A stretch of 64,000 nucleotides of DNA. Source: Aralia elata (lineage: Eukaryota; Streptophyta; Magnoliopsida; Apiales; Araliaceae). Below the pieces are notes generated by a model. The model did no database searches. It was not told the origin of the DNA and saw only the letters and a list, made by a program, of their open reading frames with translations. The stretch spans positions 248,001-312,000 of the forward strand of contig JAVJAP010000046.1 in the NCBI GenBank assembly GCA_034770075.1, written 5' to 3'. A program made the translations under genes and the position numbers. This document shows, one piece after another, positions 11,600 through 23,388 of the stretch (position 1 is the stretch's first letter; each line of letters starts with the position of its first letter).

Positions 11600-12713
11600 A
11601 TGCCGCCAAGAAGAGAACAATGAAACCGAAGGGTAAAAGAATTTGTTAGTAATGAAGAAAGTAACACAAACCCTATGCAAGATTTTGTGAATATGCTGGC
11701 AGAGGCTATGCAGAATCGAACACCAGCCGTAGAAAATTCGCCAGGGAATCAATTGGTGAATTTTAAAGAGTTTAAGGCAATAGGTCCGCCAGAGTTTAAG
11801 GGAACAACAGATCCAATCGAAACTCAAACTTGGATAAAGGAAATGGAGAAGGCCTTTGTTATTGTGAGGATTGCTGAGGAGCAAAAGACAGCTTTTACTA
11901 CTTATTTGATGAAAGGTGAGGCGAACTTTTGGTGGGAATCTAATCAAAATAGGGACAGAGAAGGGGTGGTAGCGTGGAAAAGATTTAATGAGCTATTTTT
12001 CAAGAATTATTTTCCACGAAGTATGCAAGGAATGTTAGAAGTGAAATTCTTAGAATTGAAGCAAGAGAATATGTCAATTTCAGAATACGCTGCCAAATTC
12101 AACGAGTTAGCAAGGTTTACACCACACCAAGTGGACACGAAAGAACGAAAGGCGAGACGTTTTAAGAACGGGTAAAAACCATGTATATTCAGCAAAGTAG
12201 CAGTGCTACAGATTAATTCGTTTTCGACTCTGTTAGAGAAGGCGATTATTGCAGAAGGGGGAAGTGAAGCAGTATCAAAGTATAACCGAGAGAAGAACAA
12301 GAAAAAGAATAACGGTGGGAATCAGAATGTCAACAGCGGTTGTAGCAACAATAAAAAGCGCAAGTGGGACAATAATAGTGGTAATAACTCGGGAAGTCAG
12401 CAAGGGAATTCATAGTAGAAGAAACAAGAGTGTAATAAATGTGGAAAGAATCACTCTGGGAGTGTATGAGGGGAAATAATGTTTGTTATAATTGCAGATA
12501 GGAGGGACATATCTCTCCTAATTGTCCTAAACCTAAGAAGGGGGGATGTTTTTCATGTAGAGGAATGGGACATCGATTCAAGGACTGTCCATTGAAAAAG
12601 AGTACTGATGGAGGCAGCGGTAACAAGGGTAGCAATAGTAAGTTAACCATTGGAGGGCCAATGCAGCCAAGCAAGCCAACAGCTCGGACGTTTAACATGA
12701 CAGTGTAAGACGC
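11600..12713 (+). pseudogene. gag of Tekay-like element, broken
   Basis: Starts at ATG 11600 (MPPRREQ, then an in-frame TGA where CGA is expected). The core (11675-12175) has the retrotransposon gag fold signature: EFKGTTDPIETQTWIKEMEK, then FWWES and W-KRFNELFFKNYFP, and the typical L-Q-x-x-S-x-EYAAKF motif. Downstream are two CCHC-type zinc knuckles, one damaged (CNKCGKNHSG, about 12430) and one clear (CFSCRGMGHRFKDC, about 12548-12590). Several stops and frame breaks separate these blocks. Gag would package the element RNA into particles. The hAT element begins at 12714, just before the protease. Confidence 0.85.
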
Positions 12714-14090
12714 TAGGGGTGGGCATTCAATTCGGTATTTTTGATTTTTTGGGTAACCGAACCGGTCGGTTCGGTACAAAACGAAACCGGTTCGGTATCG
12801 GTACATATAACCGGTATATACCGTTTATTCGGTACTCAGTTCAGGAAGCCATTTTGTGTGTCCAGTATGAACCGGACCGAACCGGCTGTACCGATTAACT
12901 TTCTTCTGCCTTCTATATTCTATATATATTTCGCCTTTGTGATGAGTGTGTTTTATACACACAATTTGGGTACTTTTGGCCTTGATAATTTGTAAGTCTT
13001 TGGGAATTTTATGCGGTTTTATTATATTTTTATCTTATTTTTAGATATTATGATTTTATGTTGCTTTTATATGTTTTGTATTATTTTTATGTGTTTTTAC
13101 TTAGTTTTGTAGGAAATAGAGCAAAGCCATGCTTGGGTGCCTTGTTTGCCATTTTTGAGCTTTCGATTGACATAGCAGCTGCTTGCGGCTCAATTTCAAC
13201 CATGATCCAATCTGTATCTCTCAAAACTCAAAGAACGAAAGTTGTAGATTTTCTCCTTAGCTTTCCGGAACATCTTGAATCATCCAAATGCGAGTTCGTA
13301 TGAGAGAGTTATGGTCGTTTTACCAGCAGATTTAGCATGAATTTTACCTTGGCGGCCACTTCGAGCTCAATTTCACCCTTTCTCCAACCATTATCTTTTT
13401 GAACTCCAGTTATAGAATTTGTAGAGCTACTTCTTAGTTTTCCATAGCCTCTTAAATTGCTTTATTTCGAGTTCGTATGAGAAAGTTATGGCCATTTTAC
13501 TAACAGAGGTCATTGCTAAGTCGGGTGACAGGCCATTGGCGCGGGCGCGCGGAATGGGCGCGCGGCGCCAGGCACCAAGCAGCCAGCGCGCATGGCATGG
13601 GTGAGCTGGGGGCGTGCGGCATGGCCCGGGGCTGGGCGCAGGCGCGGCGGGCAGCGCGCGGGCGTGCTGAGTGCGATCGTTTGAGCTCCAAGTGCGATTC
13701 CATCTCACTTTTTGAATTTGCAGTCAAGAACATCGTATAGATCCAGAGCTTGAGAAGCAGAGGTCATGGCTTGGATCTGCATCTTCAGTGGCACATCGGT
13801 GTGACTGTGTCCTCTATTAAATCCTTCCCTTCCAAGAACCTTGTTATTCTTATCTTAAAAACCAAACCCAAAATGGAAGGAAAAGAAACTACAGTACCCT
13901 CTGTTTATTTTGCTCTGCTTTTTTAGTTGCTCACTCAACCGGTACAAGAATGGGTAAAAACTGGTACCGATCCGGTTAGCCGATTTAGGATATCGGTCTA
14001 ACAGGTATTGGTATCGGTACATAAATTCGGGCACTTTCGGTAACTGGTTCGGTATGGTTCGGGCCAATTTTTTACCGATACACAGTCTTA
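12714..14090. mobile_element. Non-autonomous hAT-like element nested at gag/protease junction
   Basis: Left end TAGGGGTGGGCATTC; right end read inward TAAGACTGTGTATC (weaker terminal match). The flanks TAAGACGC (12706-12713) and CAAGACGC (14091-14098) form an 8-bp target duplication with one mismatch, and the retrotransposon frame resumes right after. Both subterminal regions (about 12740-12900 and 13930-14080) are dense in ACCGG/CCGGT and CGGTAC motifs on both strands. The centre holds unrelated DNA, including a GC-rich block (about 13530-13680) unlike its surroundings. No transposase frame is visible, so it is about 1377 bp of non-autonomous sequence. Confidence 0.75.
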
Positions 14091-14099
14091 CAAGACGCA

Positions 14100-17000
14100 G
14101 TAGCATCAAATGGTGTCAAGTATTATTCCGATTAATAATATAAATGCATATATATTATTTGATTCAGGAGCTACCTGTTCATTTGTGTCTGATGATTTTG
14201 CTAATAGATTAGATTTACCTCGTGAAAAGTAAGAAAACCCAATAAATATAGAGGTTGCAAATAAAGAAGTAATCCTTATTGGGTATATCCAGAAGAACTA
14301 TTGTGTGGAAATAAGGGGACATAAGTTAAGAGTGAATTTAATTCTGACACGGTTAGGAGAATTTGATGTGATCCTAGGAATGGATTGATTATTTAATCAT
14401 GAGGTAGTTGTTGACTATCAGAAGAAGAGCATACGCCTTAAGACACCAAATAATTCTAAGGTTGTATTTTATGGTAGCAAGTCGCCTAGACAAACGAGTT
14501 GTCTGACAATGATGCAGGGCAAGAAATTGTTAAAAAAAGGATGTGAGGGTTATTTAGCTCATTTAGTAGATACACATAGGGTGTAACATGGGGAGAATAC
14601 ATATAGTTATTGAGTTCGTGGATGTCTTTCCAGAGGAATTATCAGGACTTCCACCAGACCGAGAAATAGAGTTTGTGATTGATTTAGTACCGAGGACAAC
14701 GCCAATACCGAAAGCACCATATAGGATGGCTCCGGTAGAGATGAGAAAGTTAATGGTTCAGTTGTAGGAATTTTTGGACAAAAAGTACATTCAACCGAGT
14801 GTATCTCCATGGGGAGTACCGGTGTTGTTTGTAAAGAAGAAGGACGGATAAATGAGGCTGTGCATGGATTATAAGGAATTGAACAAAGTGACGATTAAGA
14901 ACAAGTACCCGTTACTAAGAATAGACGATCTTTTTGATCAACTCAAAGGAGCAAAGTATTTTTCAAAGATTGATTTAAGGACTGGTTATCATCAATTGAA
15001 GGTGAGGAAAGAGGATGTACCAAAGACAGCATTTAGAACTCGTTATGGCCATTATGAGTTTTTAGTGATGTCGTTTGGATTGACGAATGCGCCAACTGCA
15101 TTTATGGACTTAATGAACAGAGTGTTCAAGCAATACCTGAATAAGTTTGTGGTTGTGTTCATTGACGATATTTTGGTGTATTCGAAAAAGGAAGAAGAGC
15201 ATGCCGAACATTTAAGGTAGTACTAGAGATATTAAGGAATGAGAAGTTGTACGTGAAATTTTCAAAGTGTGAATTCTGGTTGAAGAGAGTTTAATTTTTA
15301 GGACACGTTATTGATGAGGAGGGAATTTCTGTAGATCCAGTAAAGGTAGAAGTGGTGAAAAATTAGAGACAGCTGAAGACGCCGACAAAGGTCAGGAGTT
15401 TCTTGGGATTAACAGGTTATTATCGGAGGTTTATTCAAGATTTATAGAAGATAGCAACGCCGATAATGAATTTGACAAGGAAGACAGTTAAGTACGTGTG
15501 GACAGAGAAATACGAGCAGAGTTTTCAAGAGTTGAAGAAACGACTAAGTGAAGCACCAGTGTTATCCTTACCAGATAGTACGGGAGGTTTACGGTGTACA
15601 GTGATGCATCTCACAAGGGGCTAGTTTGTGTGTTGATGCAGAATGGTAAAGTCATTGCGTACGCGTCACGCCAGTTAAAGGACTATGAAAAGGGATACCC
15701 TACCCATGACCTATAATTGGTTGCGGTAGTGTTTGCCCTTAAGATTTGGAGACATTATCTCTATGGAAAAAAGTGTGAGATATATACGGATCATAAGAGT
15801 CTGAAGTATATCTTTACACGGAAGGAGTTAAACATGAGCCAGATGAGATGGTTAGAATTGATCAAAGATTATAATTGTAAGATTCTATATTATCCAGGAA
15901 AGGCTAATGTAGTGGCAGATGCTTTAAGCAGAAAGAGTAAAGAGAAGTTGTTTGCATTGACCGAGCAGGAAGAATTAATAAAAGAAATGGCTAGATTTAG
16001 AGGAGAAAATGATGGAGATGGAAACAAGTCCAACCTTATTAGATAAGGTGAAAGAGACTCAAAAAAATGATGAAGAATGTGGTAACATTAAGAAACGGTT
16101 AGCAGAGAGTGAAGAGTTGAAGTATAAAATCGATGGCACCGGATAGCTGAGATTCAAAGAGCGAGTTTGGGTACCTTCAGTACCGGAACTAAGAGAATAG
16201 ATTTTATAAAAGTCCCATAGTACGAGATACTTAATACACCCAGGAAGCACGAAGATGTATCAAGATTTGCAACAATATTTTTGGTGGCCGAACATGAAGA
16301 GAGAGGTTGCCAAATGTGTTAATCGATGTTTAACTTGTCAACGAGTCAAGGCAGAACATCAACGACCGAGTGGATTATTGTAGTCGTTAAAGATTCCTGA
16401 ATGAAAATGGGAGCACGTCACGATGGATTTTGTGGTGGGACTTCCCGCAACGTAGAAAGGTTACGACGCCATATGGGTGATCGTGGATTGTTTAACTAAG
16501 TCTGCACATTTTCTACCGATCAAAATAAGGTACAATTTGGAGCACTTAGCAAAGCTATATGTGAAAGAGATTGTGTCGCGACATAGAGTGTCAGTATCTA
16601 TTGTGTCTGATAGAGATTTGCATTTCATGTCGAATTTCTGAAGGAGCTTACAAGAAAGGTTGGGAACCCAGTTAAGGTTAAGCACCGCGTATCATCCGCA
16701 GACTGATGGACAAAGCGAGAGAATGATTCAAACATTAGAAGACATGCTTAGAGCCTGTGTGATGGACTTTAAGGGAAGCTGGGAGGATCATCTTCCGTTA
16801 GTAGAGTTTGTGTATAATAATAGTTATCACGCGAGCATTGGTATGCCACCGTACGAAGCACTGTATGGGAGGATATGTAGAACGCCCTTATGTTGGGACG
16901 AGGTAGGTGAACGAAGACTGTTGGGGCCAGAATTAGTGCAGCAGACCGTGGATATCATCAAAGTGATAAGAACTCGTTTAGTTGCAGCTCAAGACAGACA

Positions 17001-17463
17001 GAAGAAATATGCCAATTTACATTGCAAGAAAAGAGATTTCGAAGTGGGAAGCTTCGCGTTTTTGAAAGTATCTCCCTAGAAAGGGAAAATAAAATTTGGC
17101 AAGAAAGAGAAATTGAGTCCGAGATACATAGGACCGTTTGAGATATTGAAGAAAATAAGTGAAGTGGCGTACGGGGTAGCTCTACCTCCTGAACTACAAC
17201 ATATCCATAGTGTGTTTCACGTTTTGATGTTGCGACCATATAAACCTGACTACAAGCATGTGATCTCCTATGAGCCGATTCAAGTCGAGAGAGATTTGTC
17301 GTATGAAGAGATTCTTGTCCAAATTTTAGATAGGAAAGAGCAGACGTTAAGGAATAAGGTTATACATTCAGTTAAAGTTCTTTGGAGGAATCACAACGCT
17401 GAAGAAGCTACGTGAGAGCTCGAGGAAAAGATGAGGAAGAATTATCCAAATCTTTTTGAGTAA
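14100..17463 (+). pseudogene. pol of Tekay-like element: protease, RT, RNase H, integrase, chromodomain
   Basis: Protease: ILFDSGATCSF (about 14155-14190) and LGMD (14370-14385). RT (14600-15240): MDYKELNKVTIKNKYPL, FSKIDLRTGYHQLKV, SFGLTNAPTAFM and catalytic VFIDDILVYSK (about 15157-15190). RNase H (15570-15950): the YTDHKSLKYIF and ADALSRKS blocks are clear. Integrase: HHCC zinc finger (about 16240-16350), DFVVGLP with the first Asp (about 16425), AYHPQTDGQSERM with the Glu region (16690-16730), SPRYIGPFEIL (17118-17150). The end VLWRNHNAEEAT-ELEEKM (17370-17432) is a chromodomain-like C-terminus. In-frame stops occur at 14386, 14765, 15364 and 15445 among others. The enzyme set would copy and insert the element, but this copy cannot make it. 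Confidence 0.9.
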
Positions 17464-17497
17464 CTTTATGTCGTAATTCCGGGGACGAAATTCTTAT

Positions 17498-17510
17498 AAG
17501 GAGGTGAGAA
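17498..17510 (+). other. Polypurine tract
   Basis: AAGGAGGTGAGAA directly precedes the TG of the 3' LTR, the standard place of the plus-strand primer. Confidence 0.75.
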
Positions 17511-18604
17511 TGTAATAACCGCGAATTTTAAGTAACATTAAAAATAAAATTGAGAATTTAAATTTCTGATGAGTTAAATTTTTGTTTTATTTAAAACATT
17601 ATGTGTTATGTGTGACTATGTGATTTTATGGATGAGATAATTAAAGGAAGGTCCACTTATTGGGTTAATTAGATTATTGGACCAACCTAGACAAGGTAAT
17701 ATCAAATTATTGATAAGGAAAGTGGGTTATATGATGATTCAATTAACTTGATAGTTAACAAGTTAAATTGGATTATGTGAGATCATTAATTTGATTATTA
17801 ATGATAAAGTGTAAAATATTAATAATAACGATTTATAATTCCACTAGGAATTTATTAAGGATGGAACTAGCCCAATCGGTTTATGAAATAAATCCATTCC
17901 CGATTAATTGTTTATGAACTTGTGATTGGGTCATGTAATTATTTAGATTGGCCCAACCTTGGTAGATAAGCCCAGCCGAACTCAAGGCGAAGAGTAATCA
18001 TGTCTTATGTCATTTTTTTCTACACAAGTACAAGTTGGTGAACAACTCTTACCAACTCTGTGTACTTTCTAGCTTGCTGAATAGATAAAAAATCCTTTGA
18101 TTCGTGGGATAGCAAGAAAAAAGAGAGAAGATATAATGATCATGTATAGATATATATAATTGTAAGTAAAGATTGTGGAGGCTATAAATAGACTACCTCA
18201 CTTATCTAGCAAATGTTACTTCCTTGGTCTTGTAAGTTTGAGAACACAAAATATTTGATAGAGAGAAGGCTACAGACCACTTGAAGAGGAGATTTAGTTC
18301 ATGACTTCAAGCTTTATTATATACTTCGGAAAGAAGAGAAGAAGTGCATCCAAAACAAGGAGGTGAGAAGTTTTCTAATCTCAGTAGTTATGGTCTATCT
18401 ATATTAATATCATTATAATTTATGCTTAACCGGTATATAAGGCCTTAGTCCCTTTAACCAGATAATGTTAAGAGTCCGAACTGCAATCTGTATGTACCCA
18501 TTGTTCATGATCATAAGTTATTGCAAACTTTGATTATGGACATTAGAACGCTTGACCAGACCCTAGTTGAACCACGAGAGTAGTAGCTCTGTAACTTTTC
18601 ACTA
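17511..18604 (+). repeat. 3' LTR of Tekay-like element, truncated
   Basis: Matches the 5' LTR from its first base through CTTTTCACTA, then stops; 18605 onwards is a sugar transporter exon. About two thirds of the LTR (R-U5) are missing. It keeps the TATA box (18183-18191). Confidence 0.85.
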
Positions 18605-21600
18605 TGCCTATGATAATTGGTGCTTCTATCAGGTAAGAGTTTGCAGCATAAAGCCAAATGCTGATACTTCCTCACTTTGTTAATTTCAAGGCAATAATTA
18701 ACTGAAGGTTGGATTCACTCTTAGAGCTGTCCTGTTTTTTTTTTTGTTTTTTTTGTTTTTTTTTTTTTTGATAAGTTGTAGAGCTGTCCTTCACTCTCGT
18801 AAGAGTATGATTTCTCAATTTATTGGATATAAATTTAGTTCCAGAATGGAAATCCTGCAATTTCAAATTGCCTGTTGTTTTTGAAAAGTGGCATGGTTGC
18901 TTCATTATTTGTTTCTAAAACTGTGTTGTCAGCTAAACAGTCCATACTTCAGATCTGTTTTTCGTTGCAGTCAATTTAAATGTTGATAACTTTCAACTTG
19001 TAATTTTCCTGGCCTATGATTGCAATCTATTAAACTGTTTTACATATTCAGAAATTTGATTACTTTCCTAACTGCATCTTCCTATGTGCATGTTTTATCT
19101 TGTAATATTGCAGCGGGTGCGTAATTTCTAGTTTCTTTGTTTGTTTTTGTTGTAAAGAACTTAGAGTCCTGCTGTACATTACGAAAGTTTTCAAAAAATT
19201 TGTCGACAATCCAATTTTGTCAAATATTTATCAACATGTATATTATTTTCCAAGAAATTATGCATGCTTTTACTTTTGTGAGATACTGATGCATATTTTT
19301 TTCAGTGCATCGACCACACCAATTTGGTGGGTATGATAGACCACACATTTGGTTGGGACAGGATTGGGTGTTGGTCCTCCTGTTGCATCTCTCTATCACA
19401 GAGGTTAAACAGCTAATACTTTCTGCAAGATCCATCATTATATATGCACATTTATGTATGGACTGACTCACTCTTGTGGGGTTTTCCCTTTGCTTGAAAG
19501 CAGGTTTCCCTTCTTTTGTAAGAGGTACTTACGGAAGCTTTATTCAAATTGCGACATGTTTTGATTGGAATTCCTGTTAAGGATATAACTGGCTGGTAAG
19601 GACGTGGATGAATGCTACCTTTTCTCTGAAGCTGCTGTGTTAGTATTTTTATTAGGAAACACTTGGTTGAAATCCAAGTTTTTAATTTTAATTTTAATTT
19701 TTTTTTTTGCGCACCTTGTGTGCTCAGGTGGCGTATATGTTTTTGGGTATCTACAATTCCAGCAGCAATGCTTGCTATTTTCATGGAGTTCTATGCAGAG
19801 TCCACATTGGCTATACCAGTGTGTTCTGTATCTTATGATGACAGTTTTCTTTTGATCTCTCAACCATTGTCGTCTGTGCTCTCCTGATTGTATGAGATCT
19901 CTAGGACCATGTTTGTTTGTAAGAATTATAATCCCGGAATTATAATTCATGGGATTATAATCCTAAGACTATTAATCTTAGGATTAAATAGTCCTACTCA
20001 CATGTTTGTTTTTTATGGGATTATTCATGGGATAACTTAAAATAATATGTTTGTTTTTTCCAGGATTAATTAAAAGATTGGATAAAAAAATATCGTTTTG
20101 ACTATTATACCTTTATTAGTAATAACATATTTTAAACTATAATTTAAACTTGTTTGTACATCAAAAAATAATGAACAATTAATTATAAACTTTTAAATAC
20201 TGCTGAAATAAGTTAATAAGTTCACAGTGCTTTATCATGTTCTCCCTATGTGAAATATTTGAGAATCGAATTACCATAAATTGGCACATAAATTAAAAAG
20301 TATGACTAAAATTATGTATAAACGTTTAGCAAGGTTTAAAATTCATGTAGATATTTTTATGTATTTTCTCGATCTAATTTTATTTGATAAAAAAATATTT
20401 TTGTAATCAAATTGATCATTTATTAAATCAATAAATTATAAACTTCTTTTTTTTATTACAAAAATATCATAATATCGTAAGCAGTAATATCGTAACTATT
20501 AGTCATTATTTAGGATATTGGTCATTTTAAACTTACTGCTAGTTCAGTATACTTTGTTATTTAGAATATTAGGATATTATTAGTTACAATATTACTGCTA
20601 GTTCAGTATACTTCCAACAATTTTGCTCGACTATTAGTCATTATTTAGGATATTAATTATGGTCATTTTAAAAAAAAGTTAAGGTTAATTTTGTCTAGAA
20701 ATTTTTAGTCCCAAATAGTGGGGATTATAATACCCAGTTGAACATGGGATTAAATAGTCCCCCATATTAAGCCATTTTATAATCCCTGGACTAATAGTCC
20801 CAAGTCCAAATTTTAAAACAAACAAGACACTTGGGGTTAATAGTCCTATCTCAAGTGTAATCCTTGCAAACAAACATAGCCTAGGGGATAATTAGCGTGC
20901 TTGCGAATAGGAATCAATTGTCATTTTGTGAAAGAAGCCGATGCATTTGTCCCGTGACTTCATATTGTAGATGTCTCATGATTGTTAATTTGCATGTGAA
21001 TGGTTTCTTCCGCTCTTTCCCGCTAGTTTTTACGTATTCAAAATGATCCGCTAATACAGGAAAACTGGGTTAATTTCTTGGAATAGACTTTGTTTGAACT
21101 TTTTAGCAATGAACCACCGTCTACACATCACTTAGGTTCCAAGCTTTTTCTTCATTGTATCGTTAAGTAAATAGTCATGTAGGTTTTGGTCTATTCCCAG
21201 AAAGTTCGAACATATTGGTCTTTTTGAGCAAACCCAAGAAAAGTTGGTCTAATCCAAGAAACCATCCAGGCAAACAGATACTTATTTATTATTTTTTCCT
21301 CTATATAGAGAGGTTATATATATATATATGAAAATGGACCTCAGACAATTTGGTGGCAGGGGCCGAAGTAAATATATAGAGGAAAAAATGAGTACATGTT
21401 TGGCAATATATTAGTACAATCATAAAATGAACAATATCTCCTAAACATTGAACAAGTAATTTAAAAATCTAATGTTTTAAAATGTTTAGAGAATTCATAT
21501 AAATATGTAGACCAATTTCTAAAATGAAAATGCTGAAGGACCTAAATTGTGAACCTAAATTCACAATAAACATGTACACTTATTTTTTAAAGGAAGTGAT

Positions 21601-21916
21601 GAGTCATCTAACACTTGGATAAATCAAGTGTTTGAGTAGTATTAAACTTCTTAAAAAGTTCTATGGTACTAAGAATATGGATCGCTTAACTTCAATTGAG
21701 AGGGGCTATATATATGTATATTGTGTATAAATTACATCCTACTTTTGTACGTGTGCTTGTGCCAAAAAAGGAAAAATGCTTAGATTTTCTCATTATGCTG
21801 AGGTTGAATTTGAGAAGCTTTTAGGAGGATTGCACGTCAAATCTGCAATGGCTGAATTGTTGAAGTCAGATAGAGCGGATGAAACTGATACCATCACTTT
21901 CTCAGATTTGATTGTG
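18605..21916 (+). pseudogene. Plastidic glucose transporter 1-like, truncated pseudogene
   Basis: Five exon remnants lie in order with matching splice sites. 18605-18632 encodes PMIIGASI then AG|GTAAG. 19306-19403 ends GTGLGVGPPVASLY. 19504-19595 encodes FVRGTYGSFIQIAT and IGIPVKDITG. 19728-19819 encodes WRICFWVSTIPAAMLA and MEFYAES. About 21784-21916 encodes FEKLLGGLHVKSAMAELLK. These blocks match the major-facilitator sugar transporter annotated in plants as probable plastidic glucose transporter 1. Against the expected frame I see a 2-bp loss before the end of exon 2, a 1-bp loss at the start of exon 3 plus an internal deletion there, and a 2-bp loss near the end of exon 4. The 5' part is cut by the truncated LTR and no later exons follow. 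An intact gene would move hexoses across the plastid envelope; this is dead. Confidence 0.8.
19905..20881. mobile_element. Non-autonomous PIF/Harbinger-like element
   Basis: Ends GACCATGTTTGTTTGTAAG (left) and, read inward from the right, GGCTATGTTTGTTTGCAAG, a long terminal inverted repeat with few mismatches. The flanking 3-bp TAG (19902-19904 and 20882-20884) would be the target duplication. The terminus resembles Harbinger-type ends. It lies in an intron of the transporter pseudogene. About 977 bp, no transposase frame. Confidence 0.65.
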
Positions 21917-21999
21917 GTAAATTTTGTAGCTTGACGGTGTCTTACAAGTATTTGTTTGTTACTTGAATTGTGGTAAAGTAGGTTTTTCATTAGATAGTA

Positions 22000-22258
22000 C
22001 TCCCTCCGCCCCAAATTAATTGCTTTTCTAGGACTTTTTAAAGTTAAATTGACTATTTTTAAAATTAATAATTAAACATATATAAATATATTTCTAAAAT
22101 TATAAAAATTGAAATTAGTAATAAATTGTATATACTTTCTTTTGGTTATAATATATTTACATATATGTTAGCAAAAATAGTAAAAAAAATTAGTTTTAAA
22201 AATAGTCAATTTGACTTTAAAAAATCCTAGAAATGCAATTAATTTGGAACGGAGGGAA
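22000..22258. mobile_element. Stowaway-like MITE
   Basis: Begins CTCCCTCCGCCCCAAATTAA and ends with its near-perfect inverse (AATTTGGAACGGAGGGA), flanked by TA on both sides (21998-21999 and 22259-22260). The inverted repeat extends ~30 bp inward. Size 259 bp and the TA target are typical of Stowaway/mariner MITEs. The sequence TATTTGTTTGTTACTTGAA stands just upstream (about 21948) and again just downstream (22258-22277), as a second, longer direct repeat. Confidence 0.85.
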
Positions 22259-22260
22259 TA

Positions 22261-23385
22261 TTTGTTTGTTACTTGAACAAACATTTTCAATTGAATCAAA
22301 GCAGTCAGAAGATAAGAAAATGAAGAATAGAAAGTTTCAAAAGATAATTGATAAATGGAAAAATAATAGATTTATACTAAGGTTCATTCTGAAGAAGTAC
22401 AAACAACAAATATACACAAATATGGAATAGAAAATTATAGCTAAACTTTCATCCATTAGATAGTATTTTTAGCCCAAAAGTGATGTCGAGTATTCTTAAG
22501 CAAAATCCCAAATGAACAGTAAAATGCTTATGAACGAGAGAAAGACACAGTCAGTGGCAATTTTAGAGGAATGAGAATGACAAATTAATGTGAATAGTCA
22601 ACAAAAAAAGTATTATTTGCAGTTCTTTGTTTCAAAATTAGAGTAACAGATTTTATTTTTAATGAAAATATGATACGTATAATTTCTCACACGTAGCTTT
22701 ATAATTTTATCATCTTATCATAACTATTACAAAATACAAATATAAAATTAAAAGTTTATAAATATTATAATTAAAATTCTTTTTATGGGATAAAAAAATA
22801 ACAAATATTTGATAATGAAATGAAAAATATCTGTTTTTAATCAGTTTCAAACGACCATTATAGTTTTTCTACACAAATATTATTAAATATTGGTTCTACA
22901 ATTTCATCACTATAAATAGAAGATTCATGTCATTATTATTAAATAAAATATTACAAATAAAGGAAAAAAAACAAATTTTTTGGTGGTCTTGTAAATCCAA
23001 CCATGAGGCGACTCGTTGGCCAACAAAATCAAGATTTTGTGAATGGTGACAGGCCCCATTTCATTGGAATATTATATGTAGAGCTATGTCATTCTGTTTT
23101 TATCAGATTGTGGGGCATGTACGGATGCCCACGACAACTAAAATCAATTTGCTTTTTGGTCCCAATCCCATAAGCCCGGCAGCTGGGTAGTAGAGACAAA
23201 ACATTGTCAGTTGCAATTCTTTTGCAACTGGTGCCTATACGTTGGAGAGAAAGTCTATGGACATTAATTTAAACGTACATGACCAATATTTTATTTTTAT
23301 TTTTAGCTTTTACTCACTTTTTTGGCCCTTTCCAAAAACATTAGAAAATGGTAATCACGTCAAATCACATACTTCTATCCACATA
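22261..23385. other. Intergenic, possible degenerate MITE, no supported gene
   Basis: AT-rich sequence. Loosely inverted-repeat-like blocks at about 22625-22680 and 22800-22860 may be an old MITE, but the match is poor. No gene is supported. Confidence 0.4.
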
Positions 23386-23388
23386 TAA

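Larger units (their letters stand above)
6820..18604 (+). mobile_element. Ty3/gypsy chromovirus, Tekay/Del-like, decayed
   Basis: In order: 5' LTR (6820-10278), primer site, leader ORF, gag with zinc knuckle, protease, reverse transcriptase, RNase H, integrase, chromodomain-like C-terminus, polypurine tract, and a truncated 3' LTR (17511-18604). The start TGTAATAACCGCG recurs at 6820 and 17511. The order protease-RT-RH-integrase places it in Ty3/gypsy. The C-terminal chromodomain-like segment and multi-kb LTRs with an initiator-Met-type primer site point to the Tekay/Del lineage. Coding regions carry many stops and frame breaks. A hAT element interrupts it at 12714-14090. The 3' end was lost together with part of a neighbouring gene, so no 5-bp target duplication can be shown. 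Confidence 0.88.

Noticed and set aside
17511..18604. Target site duplication for the first Tekay-like element
   Set aside because: The right LTR end is deleted, so GTTAT at 6815-6819 has no partner to compare with.
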